From NCBI RefSeq assembly GCF_034421375.1, contig NZ_CP139779.1, positions 2,232,001 through 2,296,000 on the forward strand: DNA of 64,000 bases. The letters run 5' to 3'. This DNA is from Microbacterium invictum (lineage in GTDB: Bacteria; Actinomycetota; Actinomycetes; Actinomycetales; Microbacteriaceae). Below the pieces are notes generated by a model. The model saw nothing but the letters and a program-made list of their open reading frames with translations, had not been told where the DNA came from and did no database searches. The translations under genes were made by a program, and so were the position numbers. Below are positions 50,113 to 63,363 of the stretch, piece by piece (within the stretch, counting starts at the first letter, position 1; each line of letters opens with the position of its first letter).

Positions 50113-51682
50113 TCCGTCGTCGCACCAGCCCGAAGCGACACACCGAATCACGTTCACGCAGCAATCGTCTCCGGAGGACGAAGAGAGTGGATGGCTCGCC
50201 GCCTTCCGCCACGGAGATCACGCCCTCCGCGCCTGGGTCCTGTCCCACCCGCCCGAGGTGTGGTCGCGTGATCCGGGCCTCCTCCTGGCCATGGCCGCCA
50301 CGTACCGATGGGAAGGTGAGGCAGGCACCTGGCGAGCCCTGCCCTACCTGGAGAAGGCCGAGGCTCTGATCGAGGAGAACCCGTCGACGCCTGCTCGGCT
50401 GAGGGCGACCGCTGCACTCCTGCGATCGATGAACGAACGCTCCCGAGGCGACCTCGACGCGGCGTTCGACTATGCCGAACGAACGCTCGGCATCCTGTCC
50501 TCGGCGCACAGCGAGGTCCGCGACCGCCTCGACCTGCGCTCGGCGGCCCTGCTCAAACGCGGGACGATCCGGATGCTGCGAGGCGAGTTCCACCAGGCCC
50601 GGCTTGACCTCGAGCAGGGTCTGCGAGACGCTGACTCCGACCTGACTCCGAGAAAGCGGGTAGAGGCTCTCGGGTTCCTCACGATGGTCGAGTTCTTCAC
50701 CGGAAGCATTCCCGACGCCGTGCGCGTGCTCCGTGCGGCACGACCCATCGCCGACCGCATGCCCGGCGGCCTCTGGTCCGCCCCACTGGAGATCGCGGAA
50801 CTGCTCATCGCCGCGGAACGTGGCGAGCTCGCACGACATGCTGCAACTCTTGATCGACTCGCGACAGACGTGGAAGGCTCCGAGTTCGAGTTCCTCGCGC
50901 AGCACCTGCGGATCCTGCTCGCCGAGGAGCTCGGCGATCTCGACGGTCGCTTCGATATTGTCCGCCGCATGCGCACACTCGAGCGTCAGGGCGCGGGTGC
51001 GGAATTGCTTCGCCTGCTGCGCACGGGCGATCGTGCCGCCGCACTGCTGGACTCGGGAGATCTCACTCGAGCCAACATCGTCTTGCGCGGCGACCACGAT
51101 CCAGGTCACCTGATCTGCATGGCGGCGCTGCGTGCACGAGCCGCCCTCGCCATCGGGGATGCTCGCGGCGCGATCGTGGAAACCCGATCATGCGTACTCG
51201 ATGAGGACCATCCCACCCGTTCGCTGCTCGCCTCAGCCGCCGTGGAGGCGGAGGCTCGGGTCGCGCTCGGCGATTTGGGCTCAGCGGACGCGACATTCCG
51301 ACACCTGCTTCGTGAGTGCGCCACCGGCGGCACCTTCCGCGTGTTCCGCACCATCCCCGGGCGAGTACTCGCACGGCTGGTCGCTCGCGCCGACGGGCGA
51401 ACCGACCTCACGACGGCGGAGCGAGCGGTGCTGGACGTGCTCGCGGCTTCGCTCGATGCGCCTGAGCCCGATCGGAGCGCCGCGGTGGCGCTCACGCCGC
51501 GTGAGCACGTCGTGCTGGCTCGGCTGGCGGCCGGAGAATCTCCCCGGGCGATCGCCCACGCTCTCCACGTGTCGCTCAATACGGTCAAGTCTCAGCTGCG
51601 CAGCGCCTACCGCAAGCTCGGAGCCACATCCAAGGCCGGAGCCGTCGAGCGGGCACAGAGCCTCGGATTACTGACCGCCTGA
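50099..51682 (+). CDS. LuxR-type regulator with TPR-like sensor region
   Basis: 527 aa. The C-terminal LuxR helix-turn-helix (about 465-525) reads LTPREHVVLARLAAGESPRA, IAHALHVSLNTVKSQLRSAY, RKLGATSKAGAVERA. The N-terminal 440 residues are helical repeats resembling the MalT/TPR region, without a P-loop. The TTG start follows GGAAGG by 10 nt and overlaps the stop of a 6-codon ORF (ATG at 50082). It ends at a perfect terminator. It is not part of the Rv1691-Rv1713 order, so it came with the adjacent cassette or independently; it may regulate it. Confidence 0.85.
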   Translation: MTVVNPSSHQPEATHRITFTQQSSPEDEESGWLAAFRHGDHALRAWVLSHPPEVWSRDPGLLLAMAATYRWEGEAGTWRALPYLEKAEALIEENPSTPARLRATAALLRSMNERSRGDLDAAFDYAERTLGILSSAHSEVRDRLDLRSAALLKRGTIRMLRGEFHQARLDLEQGLRDADSDLTPRKRVEALGFLTMVEFFTGSIPDAVRVLRAARPIADRMPGGLWSAPLEIAELLIAAERGELARHAATLDRLATDVEGSEFEFLAQHLRILLAEELGDLDGRFDIVRRMRTLERQGAGAELLRLLRTGDRAAALLDSGDLTRANIVLRGDHDPGHLICMAALRARAALAIGDARGAIVETRSCVLDEDHPTRSLLASAAVEAEARVALGDLGSADATFRHLLRECATGGTFRVFRTIPGRVLARLVARADGRTDLTTAERAVLDVLAASLDAPEPDRSAAVALTPREHVVLARLAAGESPRAIAHALHVSLNTVKSQLRSAYRKLGATSKAGAVERAQSLGLLTA

Positions 51683-51693
51683 CGAAGGATCAC

Positions 51694-51732
51694 CGGAAGG
51701 GCCGGGAGGGAATTCTCCTCCCGGCCCTTCCG
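51694..51732 (+). terminator. Terminator of the LuxR gene, 16-bp perfect stem
   Basis: Arms 51694-51709 and 51717-51732 are fully complementary, with a 7-nt loop and no T run. It lies 12 nt past the stop and insulates the glycosyltransferase cassette from the LuxR gene. Confidence 0.85.
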
Positions 51733-51898
51733 CTGTGCCCCCCTCCCGGGGGGGGGTCGCCCGCTTCACCCTTGCGCCACCCCAGCCACCTCCCCGGTCA
51801 CCCACTTTCCCTCCGTGAAACGCTCCGGATCCCACACATTCCCTCCCCTCCTCATCCGACCGTTCGAGTTGGACTGATGGTCGCCGAAAGGAGACGCA

Positions 51899-52942
51899 AT
51901 GCTGTTCGCAGTCATCCCCGCCCACAACGAGGAGGCAGGCATCGCCCATGCCGTCCTCGGGCTGCAGCAGCAAACTACTCCGCCGGACCACATCGTGGTC
52001 GTTCCCGACAACTGCACGGACTCCACCGCCGCCATCGCCGCGGAGCTGGGTGCGGATGTCTGGCCGACGACGGAGAACACCGCGAAGAAGGCCGGTGCCC
52101 TCAATCAGGTCCTGGCGGTGATGCTGGAGGAGTTGGAAGACCACGACCTGATCCTCGTTCAGGACGCCGACTCCGCTCTCGACGAGGCATTCATCGCCAC
52201 GGCGCTGCGCGAGCTCGCCTCCCCCCGCATCGGCGCCGTCGGGGGCGTTTTCCGCGGTTCTGAGGGAGGCGGGTTCGTCGGGCACCTGCAGCGGAACGAG
52301 TACGCGCGGTACGGGCGTGATGTCCGCCGGCTAGAGGGCAAGTGCCTCGTGGTCACGGGAACAGCCGCCGTCATGCGCGTCGGGGTGCTTCGTCGGATCA
52401 GTCTGGCCCGTGCGAAGGGCCTGCTTCCCGCCGGTGACGGGCACGGCGGTGTCTACGACACGACGGTCCTCACCGAGGACAACGAACTGACCTTCGCCAT
52501 CAAGCACCTCGGCTACGAAGTCTTGAGTCCTGCGGGATGCACGCTGACGACTGAGATCATGCCGACGTGGGGAGAGCTATGGCGCCAGCGTTTGCGGTGG
52601 AAGCGCGGTGCGGTGGAGAACTGCGTGCAGTACGGGCTGACGCGGGTGACGTGGCCGTACTGGGGGCGGCAGCTGCTGACAATGGCGGGATGCGTCGTGA
52701 CCTACCTGTATCTGGCGACCATCGTCTTCGCCGTCGTGACGGGGCAGTTAGGCCTGCAGCCATTCTGGCTGTGCGTCACGGCGATCTTCGTGGTCGAGCG
52801 TGTCGTCACCGTACGGGACCGCGGCTGGCGCTACATGCTGCCCGCCGCACTGATGTACGAACTGCTGCTGGACGTCTTCCTGCAGCTGGTCCACACGAAG
52901 GCTTACCTCGACGCGCTGACCCGACGTCAACGCGCCTGGTAG
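51899..52942 (+). CDS. Membrane GT2 family glycosyltransferase
   Basis: 347 aa. GT-A fold from residue 1: AVIPAHNEE (4-12), DNCTDST near 37, DAD (89-91), TED (192-194) and QRLRW (230-234), the Q/RxxRW motif of processive beta-glycosyltransferases such as hyaluronan, chitin and PNAG synthases. Three membrane helices follow at about 258-281, 287-302 and 311-331; there is no N-terminal helix. It is short for a synthase. AAAGGAG lies 5 nt before the ATG. It is followed 18 bp later by the 59-aa gene. Probably makes or transfers a membrane-linked sugar; acceptor and sugar are unknown. Confidence 0.9.
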   Translation: MLFAVIPAHNEEAGIAHAVLGLQQQTTPPDHIVVVPDNCTDSTAAIAAELGADVWPTTENTAKKAGALNQVLAVMLEELEDHDLILVQDADSALDEAFIATALRELASPRIGAVGGVFRGSEGGGFVGHLQRNEYARYGRDVRRLEGKCLVVTGTAAVMRVGVLRRISLARAKGLLPAGDGHGGVYDTTVLTEDNELTFAIKHLGYEVLSPAGCTLTTEIMPTWGELWRQRLRWKRGAVENCVQYGLTRVTWPYWGRQLLTMAGCVVTYLYLATIVFAVVTGQLGLQPFWLCVTAIFVVERVVTVRDRGWRYMLPAALMYELLLDVFLQLVHTKAYLDALTRRQRAW

Positions 52943-52960
52943 GGGGAAAAGGAGACCCAC

Positions 52961-53140
52961 ATGTACAACGACGCCATCTCAGCGACGGGCGCGGGAGCGG
53001 GAGCGGGAGTGCTCGCCGCGACCGGGTTCGACTCGCTCTGGCTCGGCCTTGCCGCGTTCGCTCTGATCGCTGCGGGCACCGCGGTGATGCGCATCGTGCC
53101 GCGTCGGCGGCGCGCCCTCGCGCATACCTCGTCGGAGTGA
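52961..53140 (+). CDS. 59-aa peptide with LAATG sorting-like signal
   Basis: MYNDAISATGAGAGAG at 1-16, then VLAATG (motif 18-22), a hydrophobic helix (about 26-43) and RIVPRRRR (44-51) with a short tail. LAxTG plus helix plus positive tail is the class E sortase signal layout. There is no signal peptide, and the segment before the motif is only 17 residues and Gly/Ala rich. The ribosome site AAAAGGAGACCCAC closely copies that of the preceding glycosyltransferase gene. The stop lies inside the downstream terminator. Alternatively it is a small membrane subunit of the GT2 enzyme. No family recognised. Confidence 0.8.
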   Translation: MYNDAISATGAGAGAGVLAATGFDSLWLGLAAFALIAAGTAVMRIVPRRRRALAHTSSE

Positions 53141-53177
53141 CGAGAAGGGGGATGCCGTGCATCCCCCTTCTCGTCAC
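53137..53177. terminator. Bidirectional terminator, 17-bp perfect stem
   Basis: Arms 53137-53153 and 53161-53177, 7-nt loop. It includes both the stop codon of the 59-aa gene (plus strand) and the stop of the HAD gene (minus strand). Confidence 0.88.
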
Positions 53178-54208
53178 GGCCGATGGAACGGGTCGGCGTA
53201 GAGCCGCTCGGGCATACGGAATCCGAAAATCGCACGCCCGGTGTTCCAGATCGCCGTCGCACCGGCACGAAGCAGGTCGATCGGCCGGTCGCCGTCGCTG
53301 TCGATGAGCACGTCGCCGCCGTCGATCCGCACACGCGCACGGCCCACCGTGACGGTGTCGCCCGAGACCCGGGTGGCGGGGTAGGGCTCGTGCAGCTCGC
53401 GAAGATCGGCCAGCAGATAGGTGGGCCGGGAGCCGGGCGGAGCGGCCAGCACCTGCTTCGGCCGATCGATCCCGGTCAGCACCAGCGCTGAGTCGATGCC
53501 GGCACGCCCCGCGCCGAGAATGTCAGTGTCGAGCCGGTCACCGATGAACAAAGGGTGCCGCGCCCCGAATCGTGAGACGGCCTCCTCGAAGATCGGCGTC
53601 TCGGGCTTCCCCGCCACCGTCGCCAGACGGCCCACGGCGGTGTGCACGGCGGATACGAGCGTGCCGTTGCCCGGGGCGATGCCACGCGCCTGCGGGATGG
53701 TCCAGTCGGTGTTCGTGGCGATCCAGGGGATCCCGCCATCCCCCTCGGGCACCTTCAGCGCATAAGCCGCCTCGGCCAGATGCCGCCACCCCACGTCGGG
53801 AGCAAACCCCTGCACCACGGCTGCCGGTGAGTCCTCGGCGCTGCGCGTCACGACGAATCCGGCCTTCTCGACCTCCTGTGTGAGGCCCTCACCCCCCACG
53901 ACGAGAATGGACGATCCCGCCGGGATTCGCGTCGCGAGCAACCTCATCGCCGCCTGCGGACTCGTCACGACCTCCTCGGCACTCGTCGGGAGACCGAGGG
54001 ATGTCAGGTGCTCGGCCACCGCGGCGTCGGTCCGAGAGGCGTTGTTGGTGATGTAAGCGAGGCGGCGACCGTTTCTCGCATCAGTGAGGGCGTCCACCGC
54101 GTACGGCAGCGCGCCCGAACCCGCGTAGACCACGCCGTCGAGATCAGCCAGGACGACGTCCACGCCCTCCAGCGGTGTCGGGTCCGCACGCCTGCCGAAC
54201 AGAGCCAT
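53174..54208 (-). CDS. HAD-IIA phosphatase (NagD-like)
   Basis: 344 aa. Motif I DLDGVVYAGSG near 18-28, motif II TNNASRT, C-terminal FIGDRLDTDILGAGRAGID. NagD-like HAD phosphatases act on sugar phosphates, UMP or phosphoglycolate. The last 60 residues (VSGDTVTVGRARVRIDGG) are an extra domain. Corresponds to Rv1692. TGATG overlap with the TPR gene implies translational coupling. Confidence 0.92.
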   Translation of the reverse strand: MALFGRRADPTPLEGVDVVLADLDGVVYAGSGALPYAVDALTDARNGRRLAYITNNASRTDAAVAEHLTSLGLPTSAEEVVTSPQAAMRLLATRIPAGSSILVVGGEGLTQEVEKAGFVVTRSAEDSPAAVVQGFAPDVGWRHLAEAAYALKVPEGDGGIPWIATNTDWTIPQARGIAPGNGTLVSAVHTAVGRLATVAGKPETPIFEEAVSRFGARHPLFIGDRLDTDILGAGRAGIDSALVLTGIDRPKQVLAAPPGSRPTYLLADLRELHEPYPATRVSGDTVTVGRARVRIDGGDVLIDSDGDRPIDLLRAGATAIWNTGRAIFGFRMPERLYADPFHRP

Positions 54209-55350
54209 CAGTCGCGCTCCCCCTCGCCGCCGCCCGCGTCGCTCGGTTCCTTCCCTGCATCGACATCGACCACCTCTTCGGCGACGTCGTCGATCTCGAC
54301 GGTCTCCCACTGGTCGTCGCCGTTCGCGCCGGCGATGACGTCCTCGGCGACGATAGCCCGCGCGCGCCACGACACCGCCTCCTCGTCGCGCCCCAGCTCC
54401 TCCAGCACCGCCGCTCGCGCGGCGAACAGATCCGCACTCCACGGAAAGGCCCGGTCCGGGTCGAGTTCGGGGATGTCCAGCTCCTGCAGCGCACGCTCGG
54501 TCTCCCCGAGATCCAGCCGCGCACCCGACATGGCGATCGCCAGGTGCACGCGGACGTCGACCGGAAGCGTCATGCGATCCACAGCTCGGCCCACCTCGAG
54601 GGCACGATCGGGTCGGCCGACCCCGCGCTCGCTGTCGACCATCAACGCGATCTGATCATCACGTCCCGAGATCCTTCGGTAGGTGCGGAGTTCTCGAAGA
54701 GCCAAGGCGAAGTCACCGACCGCATACGCGGTGATCGCGGCCGTCTCGCGAACGACGGCGACGCGACCGGCACGGCGGGTCGCCGCCAGGGCGTGTTGGT
54801 GCGCACGTGCAGGATCATCGTCGATGATCGACGCAGCCATCGCGAGATGACGCGCGACGGCCTCGGCATTCTCCTTGCTCAGCGTCTTCAGCTGATTCCG
54901 GGCCGCCGGATCGAGCGAACGCGCGGTGATGTCCTCCGGCAACTCCGGCTCGGGGACGCGCTCCGACTGCGGAGGCCGCGACCGGCGCTCGTCCCCGGCG
55001 CCACGGTGATCGCCGCGACGGGGACCGGCCCCGCGGTCGCCCCCAGGACCACCGCTGCGCTCGCCCTCCCGACGGGGCGCGCTGCGTCGATCACCGGCGC
55101 GCGGGCGATCTCCCTCACGACGAGGCGCCGAACGACGATCGTCGTCTCGGCGCGGCGAGGTGCGGTCGGAATCGCCACGTTCAGGCCGGCCCCGTCCCGA
55201 GCCGGCGCGATCGGATGCCGATGGGCGATCCCCCGAAGGCCGCCGGGGACGGTCATGGCGGCCACCGTGGCCTGCAGCGTCCTTTCCGCGGCTATCGCGG
55301 GACGGACGGTCTCTGCGATCGTCCGATCCTCCGCGTCGATCCTCGGTCAT
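54208..55350 (-). CDS. TPR-type protein with Arg/Asp/Gly-rich N-terminus (Rv1691-like)
   Basis: 380 aa from the ATG with GAGGAGA upstream. Residues 1 to about 130 are an extreme Arg/Asp/Gly/Ser-rich, disordered region with a repeated DRRSAPRREG. From about 145 to 330 the chain is helical repeat: NQLKTLSKENAEAVARHLAM, HALAATRRAGRVAVVRE and ALALRELRTYRRI. The C-terminus is acidic. The Rv1691-like core is conserved; the basic N-terminus suggests RNA or nucleic acid contact, inferred only. Confidence 0.85.
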   Translation of the reverse strand: MTEDRRGGSDDRRDRPSRDSRGKDAAGHGGRHDRPRRPSGDRPSASDRAGSGRGRPERGDSDRTSPRRDDDRRSAPRREGDRPRAGDRRSAPRREGERSGGPGGDRGAGPRRGDHRGAGDERRSRPPQSERVPEPELPEDITARSLDPAARNQLKTLSKENAEAVARHLAMAASIIDDDPARAHQHALAATRRAGRVAVVRETAAITAYAVGDFALALRELRTYRRISGRDDQIALMVDSERGVGRPDRALEVGRAVDRMTLPVDVRVHLAIAMSGARLDLGETERALQELDIPELDPDRAFPWSADLFAARAAVLEELGRDEEAVSWRARAIVAEDVIAGANGDDQWETVEIDDVAEEVVDVDAGKEPSDAGGGEGERD

Positions 55351-55388
55351 GACGCTCTCCTCTCCGACCCGATGCGGGCCGTTAACGC

Positions 55389-55420
55389 GAAATGGCCACC
55401 CAGCACTGGGTGGCCATTTC
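55389..55420 (-). terminator. rrn operon terminator
   Basis: A perfect 14-bp stem (55389-55402 with 55407-55420) and a 4-nt loop, 10 nt beyond the 5S 3' end. Confidence 0.85.
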
Positions 55421-55430
55421 TCGAAAGAAG

Positions 55431-55548
55431 TCCGGCGGTGTCCTACTCTCCCACAGGGTCGCCCCTGCAGTACCATCGGCGCTGAGAGGCTTAGCTTCCG
55501 GGTTCGGAATGGGACCGGGCGTTTCCCTCTCGCTATGGCCGCCGAAAC
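55431..55548 (-). rRNA. rrf: 5S rRNA
   Basis: The minus strand opens GTTTCGGCGGCCATAGCG, contains CCCATTCCGAACCCGGAAG and AGCGCCGATGGTACTGC, and closes GGACACCGCCGGAC, which pairs with the 5' end. Ends are placed by stem pairing. Confidence 0.95.
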
Positions 55549-55602
55549 ACTATTGATGTTTCAGTCTGCACAACAAAAGTCATTGTCATGCGGTTCTCGA
55601 CC

Positions 55603-55630
55603 GTACATCGAGAACCACTCAGTGGACGCG
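55603..55630 (-). other. 23S rRNA processing stem, 3' half
   Basis: The 28 nt here are complementary, with 5 mismatches, to 58821-58848 on the other side of the 23S gene. The arms would form the long stem that RNase III cuts to free pre-23S. Confidence 0.7.
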
Positions 55631-55649
55631 AACAACACAAACGAAGTGT

Positions 55650-60655
<5,006 letters not shown>

Positions 60656-61352
60656 AAGAAATGTTGCTGCGAGCCGGTCGGAATAGACCGACAGCAGCGA
60701 GTTTGATCTGACCAAAGGGATGTCATTGCTGACTATCCGTTGCCGACCCGAAGGTCGGTCTTTGATCCAAAGGAATCTCTATCCGGCTTACGCCGGAACG
60801 AGGTTATTTGGCATTTGACAAGTGCACGCTGTTGAGTTCTCAAGGATCGGATGCTCCTGCTTTCTGGCCTCTCGACCATCTCCGCAGGGCAACTTCTCTA
60901 GCTTAGCCCCCGTGTTCGACTCCGTCAAATCGTGTCGTCCTGACCCGAGAAGGATTCGGAAGACGCTCGATCAGGCCGATCGTCGGGGGGGCTCCCCATC
61001 GTAGACCTTCCGGCCGACGAGTCTCAAGTCCGAGCTGCTGCTCTCTTCGAGGGGGATGTTCTCCGCTTGAGGGGGGTGAGGCTCTCGGCCTCTCTCGCTT
61101 CCCTTTGGGGCGAACAAGTAATAATTTACGTGCGCCCTGCAGGACTGGCAAATCGCGCCCGCATCCCGGGCGTGTCGCGCCTGCGATCCGCGGAAACACG
61201 CGGGTGCACCCGACGCCGACCCGTCGGCACGGGCGTACGCGGGATCGATGATCTCAGGCGCAGCCGGGCTCGTCGTTCGACGGTGAGCGCATCGGCCCTG
61301 CATGGGCGTCGACATCCGGGGGCCTTCGGAAAGGCGCGACGGACGGACAAGG
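60656..61352 (-). promoter_or_regulatory. rrn leader and upstream region with two candidate promoters; no gene
   Basis: A 697-bp stretch before tyrS. Two promoters on the minus strand: P1 TTGCCA (61146-61151)-17 bp-TAAATT (61123-61128), in an AT-rich patch, and P2 TTGACG (60923-60928)-17 bp-TAAGCT (60900-60905). The leader holds the 16S stem arm (60822-60834) and a boxA-like GAGAACT. ORFs here have poor codon bias and are not called. Confidence 0.7.
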
Positions 61353-62657
61353 TCAGCGGACGAAGACGCCCGCGAGCGTCTTCTTTCCGCGACGGAGTAC
61401 CGAGACTCCGCCCGGCAGCGATCCGGCGACCGTGGCCGCGTCGTCGCCGACGCGGACTCCGTCGAGCGAGACCCCGCCCTGCGTGATCGCCCGTCGCGCC
61501 TCGGAGAGGCTCGCGACCAGCCCGGTCTCCACGAGCGCCTGCACCACGGATGCACCGCGATCCATCTCGGCGTGGGGAAGCTCGCGAAGAGCGTGAGCGA
61601 GTGTGTCCGCATCCAGCGTGTGCAGGTCACCCTGCCCGAAGAGCGCTTCGGATGCGGCGATCACCGATGCGGTGGCATCCTCCCCGTGCACGATCGCGGT
61701 CACCTCTTCGGCGAGGCGCCTCTGCGCAGCACGGCGGAACGGCTCCGCCTCGACGAGCCGTTCGAACTGCTCGATCTCCGCACGCGAGAGGAACGTGAAG
61801 ATCTTCAACCGCGAGATGACGTCGGCATCATCGGTGTTCAGCCAGAACTGATACATCCGGTAGGGACTGCACATCGCGGCATCGAGCCAGATGGCGTTCC
61901 CCTCGCTCTTGCCGAACTTCGTTCCGTCACTGTTGGTGATCAGCGGCGTGCCGATGGCGTGCACCGGTGTGTGCTCGACGTAGTGAATCAGGTCGACGCC
62001 ACTGGTGAGATTGCCCCACTGATCCGACCCGCCGGTCTGCAGGACGCATCCGTAGGTGCGGTGCAGCTCAAGGTAATCCAAGCCCTGCAGGATCTGGTAG
62101 CTGAACTCGGTGTAGCTGATGCCCGCCTCGGAATTCAGTCGCGCACTGACGGCGTCCTTGCTGAGCATCTTGCCGACGCGGTAGTGCTTGCCGATTTCGC
62201 GGAGGAAGTCGATGGCCGACAGCGGTGCCGTCCAGTCGAGGTTGTTCACGATGCGTGCGGCGTTGTCGCCGTCGAAACTCAGGAATCGCTCGACCTGAGC
62301 GCGGAGGTATCCGACCCACTCCGCCACGGTCTCCTTGGTGTTCAAGGTCCGTTCGCTCGAGGGGCGCGGATCGCCGATCAGACCTGTCGACCCGCCCACC
62401 AGACCGAGCGGGCGATGACCGGCGAGCTGGAGCCGGCGCATGGTGAGCAGCTGCACGAGGTTGCCCAGGTGAAGGCTCGGCGCGGTGGGATCGAAACCGC
62501 AGTAGAAGGTGATCGGCTCGCCGCCGAGGAGCGCCCGCAACTCCCCCGCGTCGGTGGAGACCTGAACGAGCCCGCGCCACACGAGTTCGTCCCAGACGTT
62601 GTCGAAGGACGGATCGTTCGCGGGGGCGGTCGCGTTCACGACGACGGCGGATGACAC
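61353..62657 (-). CDS. tyrS: Tyrosyl-tRNA synthetase
   Basis: 434 aa from a GTG. Class I signatures are TAPSLHLGNL (HIGH-like, about 57-66) and KFGKSEGN (KMSKS-like, near 240). The C-terminus (about 360-434) is an S4 RNA-binding domain. The gene is upstream of rrn on the same strand; in M. tuberculosis tyrS (Rv1689) lies near Rv1691 without an rrn operon between. Confidence 0.95.
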   Translation of the reverse strand: MSSAVVVNATAPANDPSFDNVWDELVWRGLVQVSTDAGELRALLGGEPITFYCGFDPTAPSLHLGNLVQLLTMRRLQLAGHRPLGLVGGSTGLIGDPRPSSERTLNTKETVAEWVGYLRAQVERFLSFDGDNAARIVNNLDWTAPLSAIDFLREIGKHYRVGKMLSKDAVSARLNSEAGISYTEFSYQILQGLDYLELHRTYGCVLQTGGSDQWGNLTSGVDLIHYVEHTPVHAIGTPLITNSDGTKFGKSEGNAIWLDAAMCSPYRMYQFWLNTDDADVISRLKIFTFLSRAEIEQFERLVEAEPFRRAAQRRLAEEVTAIVHGEDATASVIAASEALFGQGDLHTLDADTLAHALRELPHAEMDRGASVVQALVETGLVASLSEARRAITQGGVSLDGVRVGDDAATVAGSLPGGVSVLRRGKKTLAGVFVR

Positions 62658-62766
62658 GCCTGTCAGGCTATCAGCGTGCCCGACACGGGCCGCACGATCG
62701 TGTGGAACCACCCGCACACGCGGACTGGCTGACGGCTGCGTCCGACGTCCGTGGGACACTTTCGAC

Positions 62767-63360
62767 ATGCCGGATGCCGTCGACGCCACCGATCCCCTGG
62801 CCGTCGCGATCGTGGTGGTCTTCCTGTTCCTGTCGCTGTGCACCGCGCTCGTTCTGGTCATCGTCGCCGGCCGCCGTCCTCACGCCTCCCTGCTGTCCAT
62901 CGCGGCGGGCCTCGTCCTGCTGGCGCTCCTCGTCGTCGCCGTCCTCCCGTACAACGTGCCCGTGCTCCTCGGTGCGATCCTCGCGCTGCTCGGCGTGACG
63001 TTGGCCGTGCTCGGCGGCAACCCGTTCACCCGCTGGGTCCTCATCGCCGCCGACGGGCGCACGACCGAGGGCCCACGGGGCGGCATCCTCGTCGAGCTGG
63101 CCGCCGAACACTCCGAGTCACGGCAGGAGGAGATCCTGCGGGGCGGCACGACGATCGGCTTTCTCGAGCGGGCGTCGGTGGCGTTGGGGATCGTCGCGGG
63201 GTTCCCGGCCGTCATCGCCGTGGTCGTCGCGCTGAAGGGTGTCGGTCGATTCTCGGAGTTGGCGACGCCCGCCGCTCGAGAGCGGTTCATCGTCGGCACC
63301 CTCGCCAGCCTCCTCTGGGCGTCCGCCGTCGCGGCGGCCGTATGGATGGCGATCTGGTGA
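62767..63360 (+). CDS. Integral membrane protein of unknown function
   Basis: 197 aa. Five hydrophobic helices: about 12-35, 42-62, 66-84, a fourth near 133-155 after a soluble loop (95-130, EHSESRQEEILRGG), and a C-terminal one (175-195). No family recognised; resembles hypothetical actinobacterial membrane proteins. Divergent from tyrS and convergent with the SatD-like gene. Confidence 0.85.
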   Translation: MPDAVDATDPLAVAIVVVFLFLSLCTALVLVIVAGRRPHASLLSIAAGLVLLALLVVAVLPYNVPVLLGAILALLGVTLAVLGGNPFTRWVLIAADGRTTEGPRGGILVELAAEHSESRQEEILRGGTTIGFLERASVALGIVAGFPAVIAVVVALKGVGRFSELATPAARERFIVGTLASLLWASAVAAAVWMAIW

Positions 63361-63363
63361 AGG

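Noticed and set aside
60903..61199. 98-codon frame with an ICQSC-like pair in another frame near the rrn promoter
   Set aside because: Codons are AT-rich and unlike neighbours, the frames overlap the promoters, and no ribosome site is seen.
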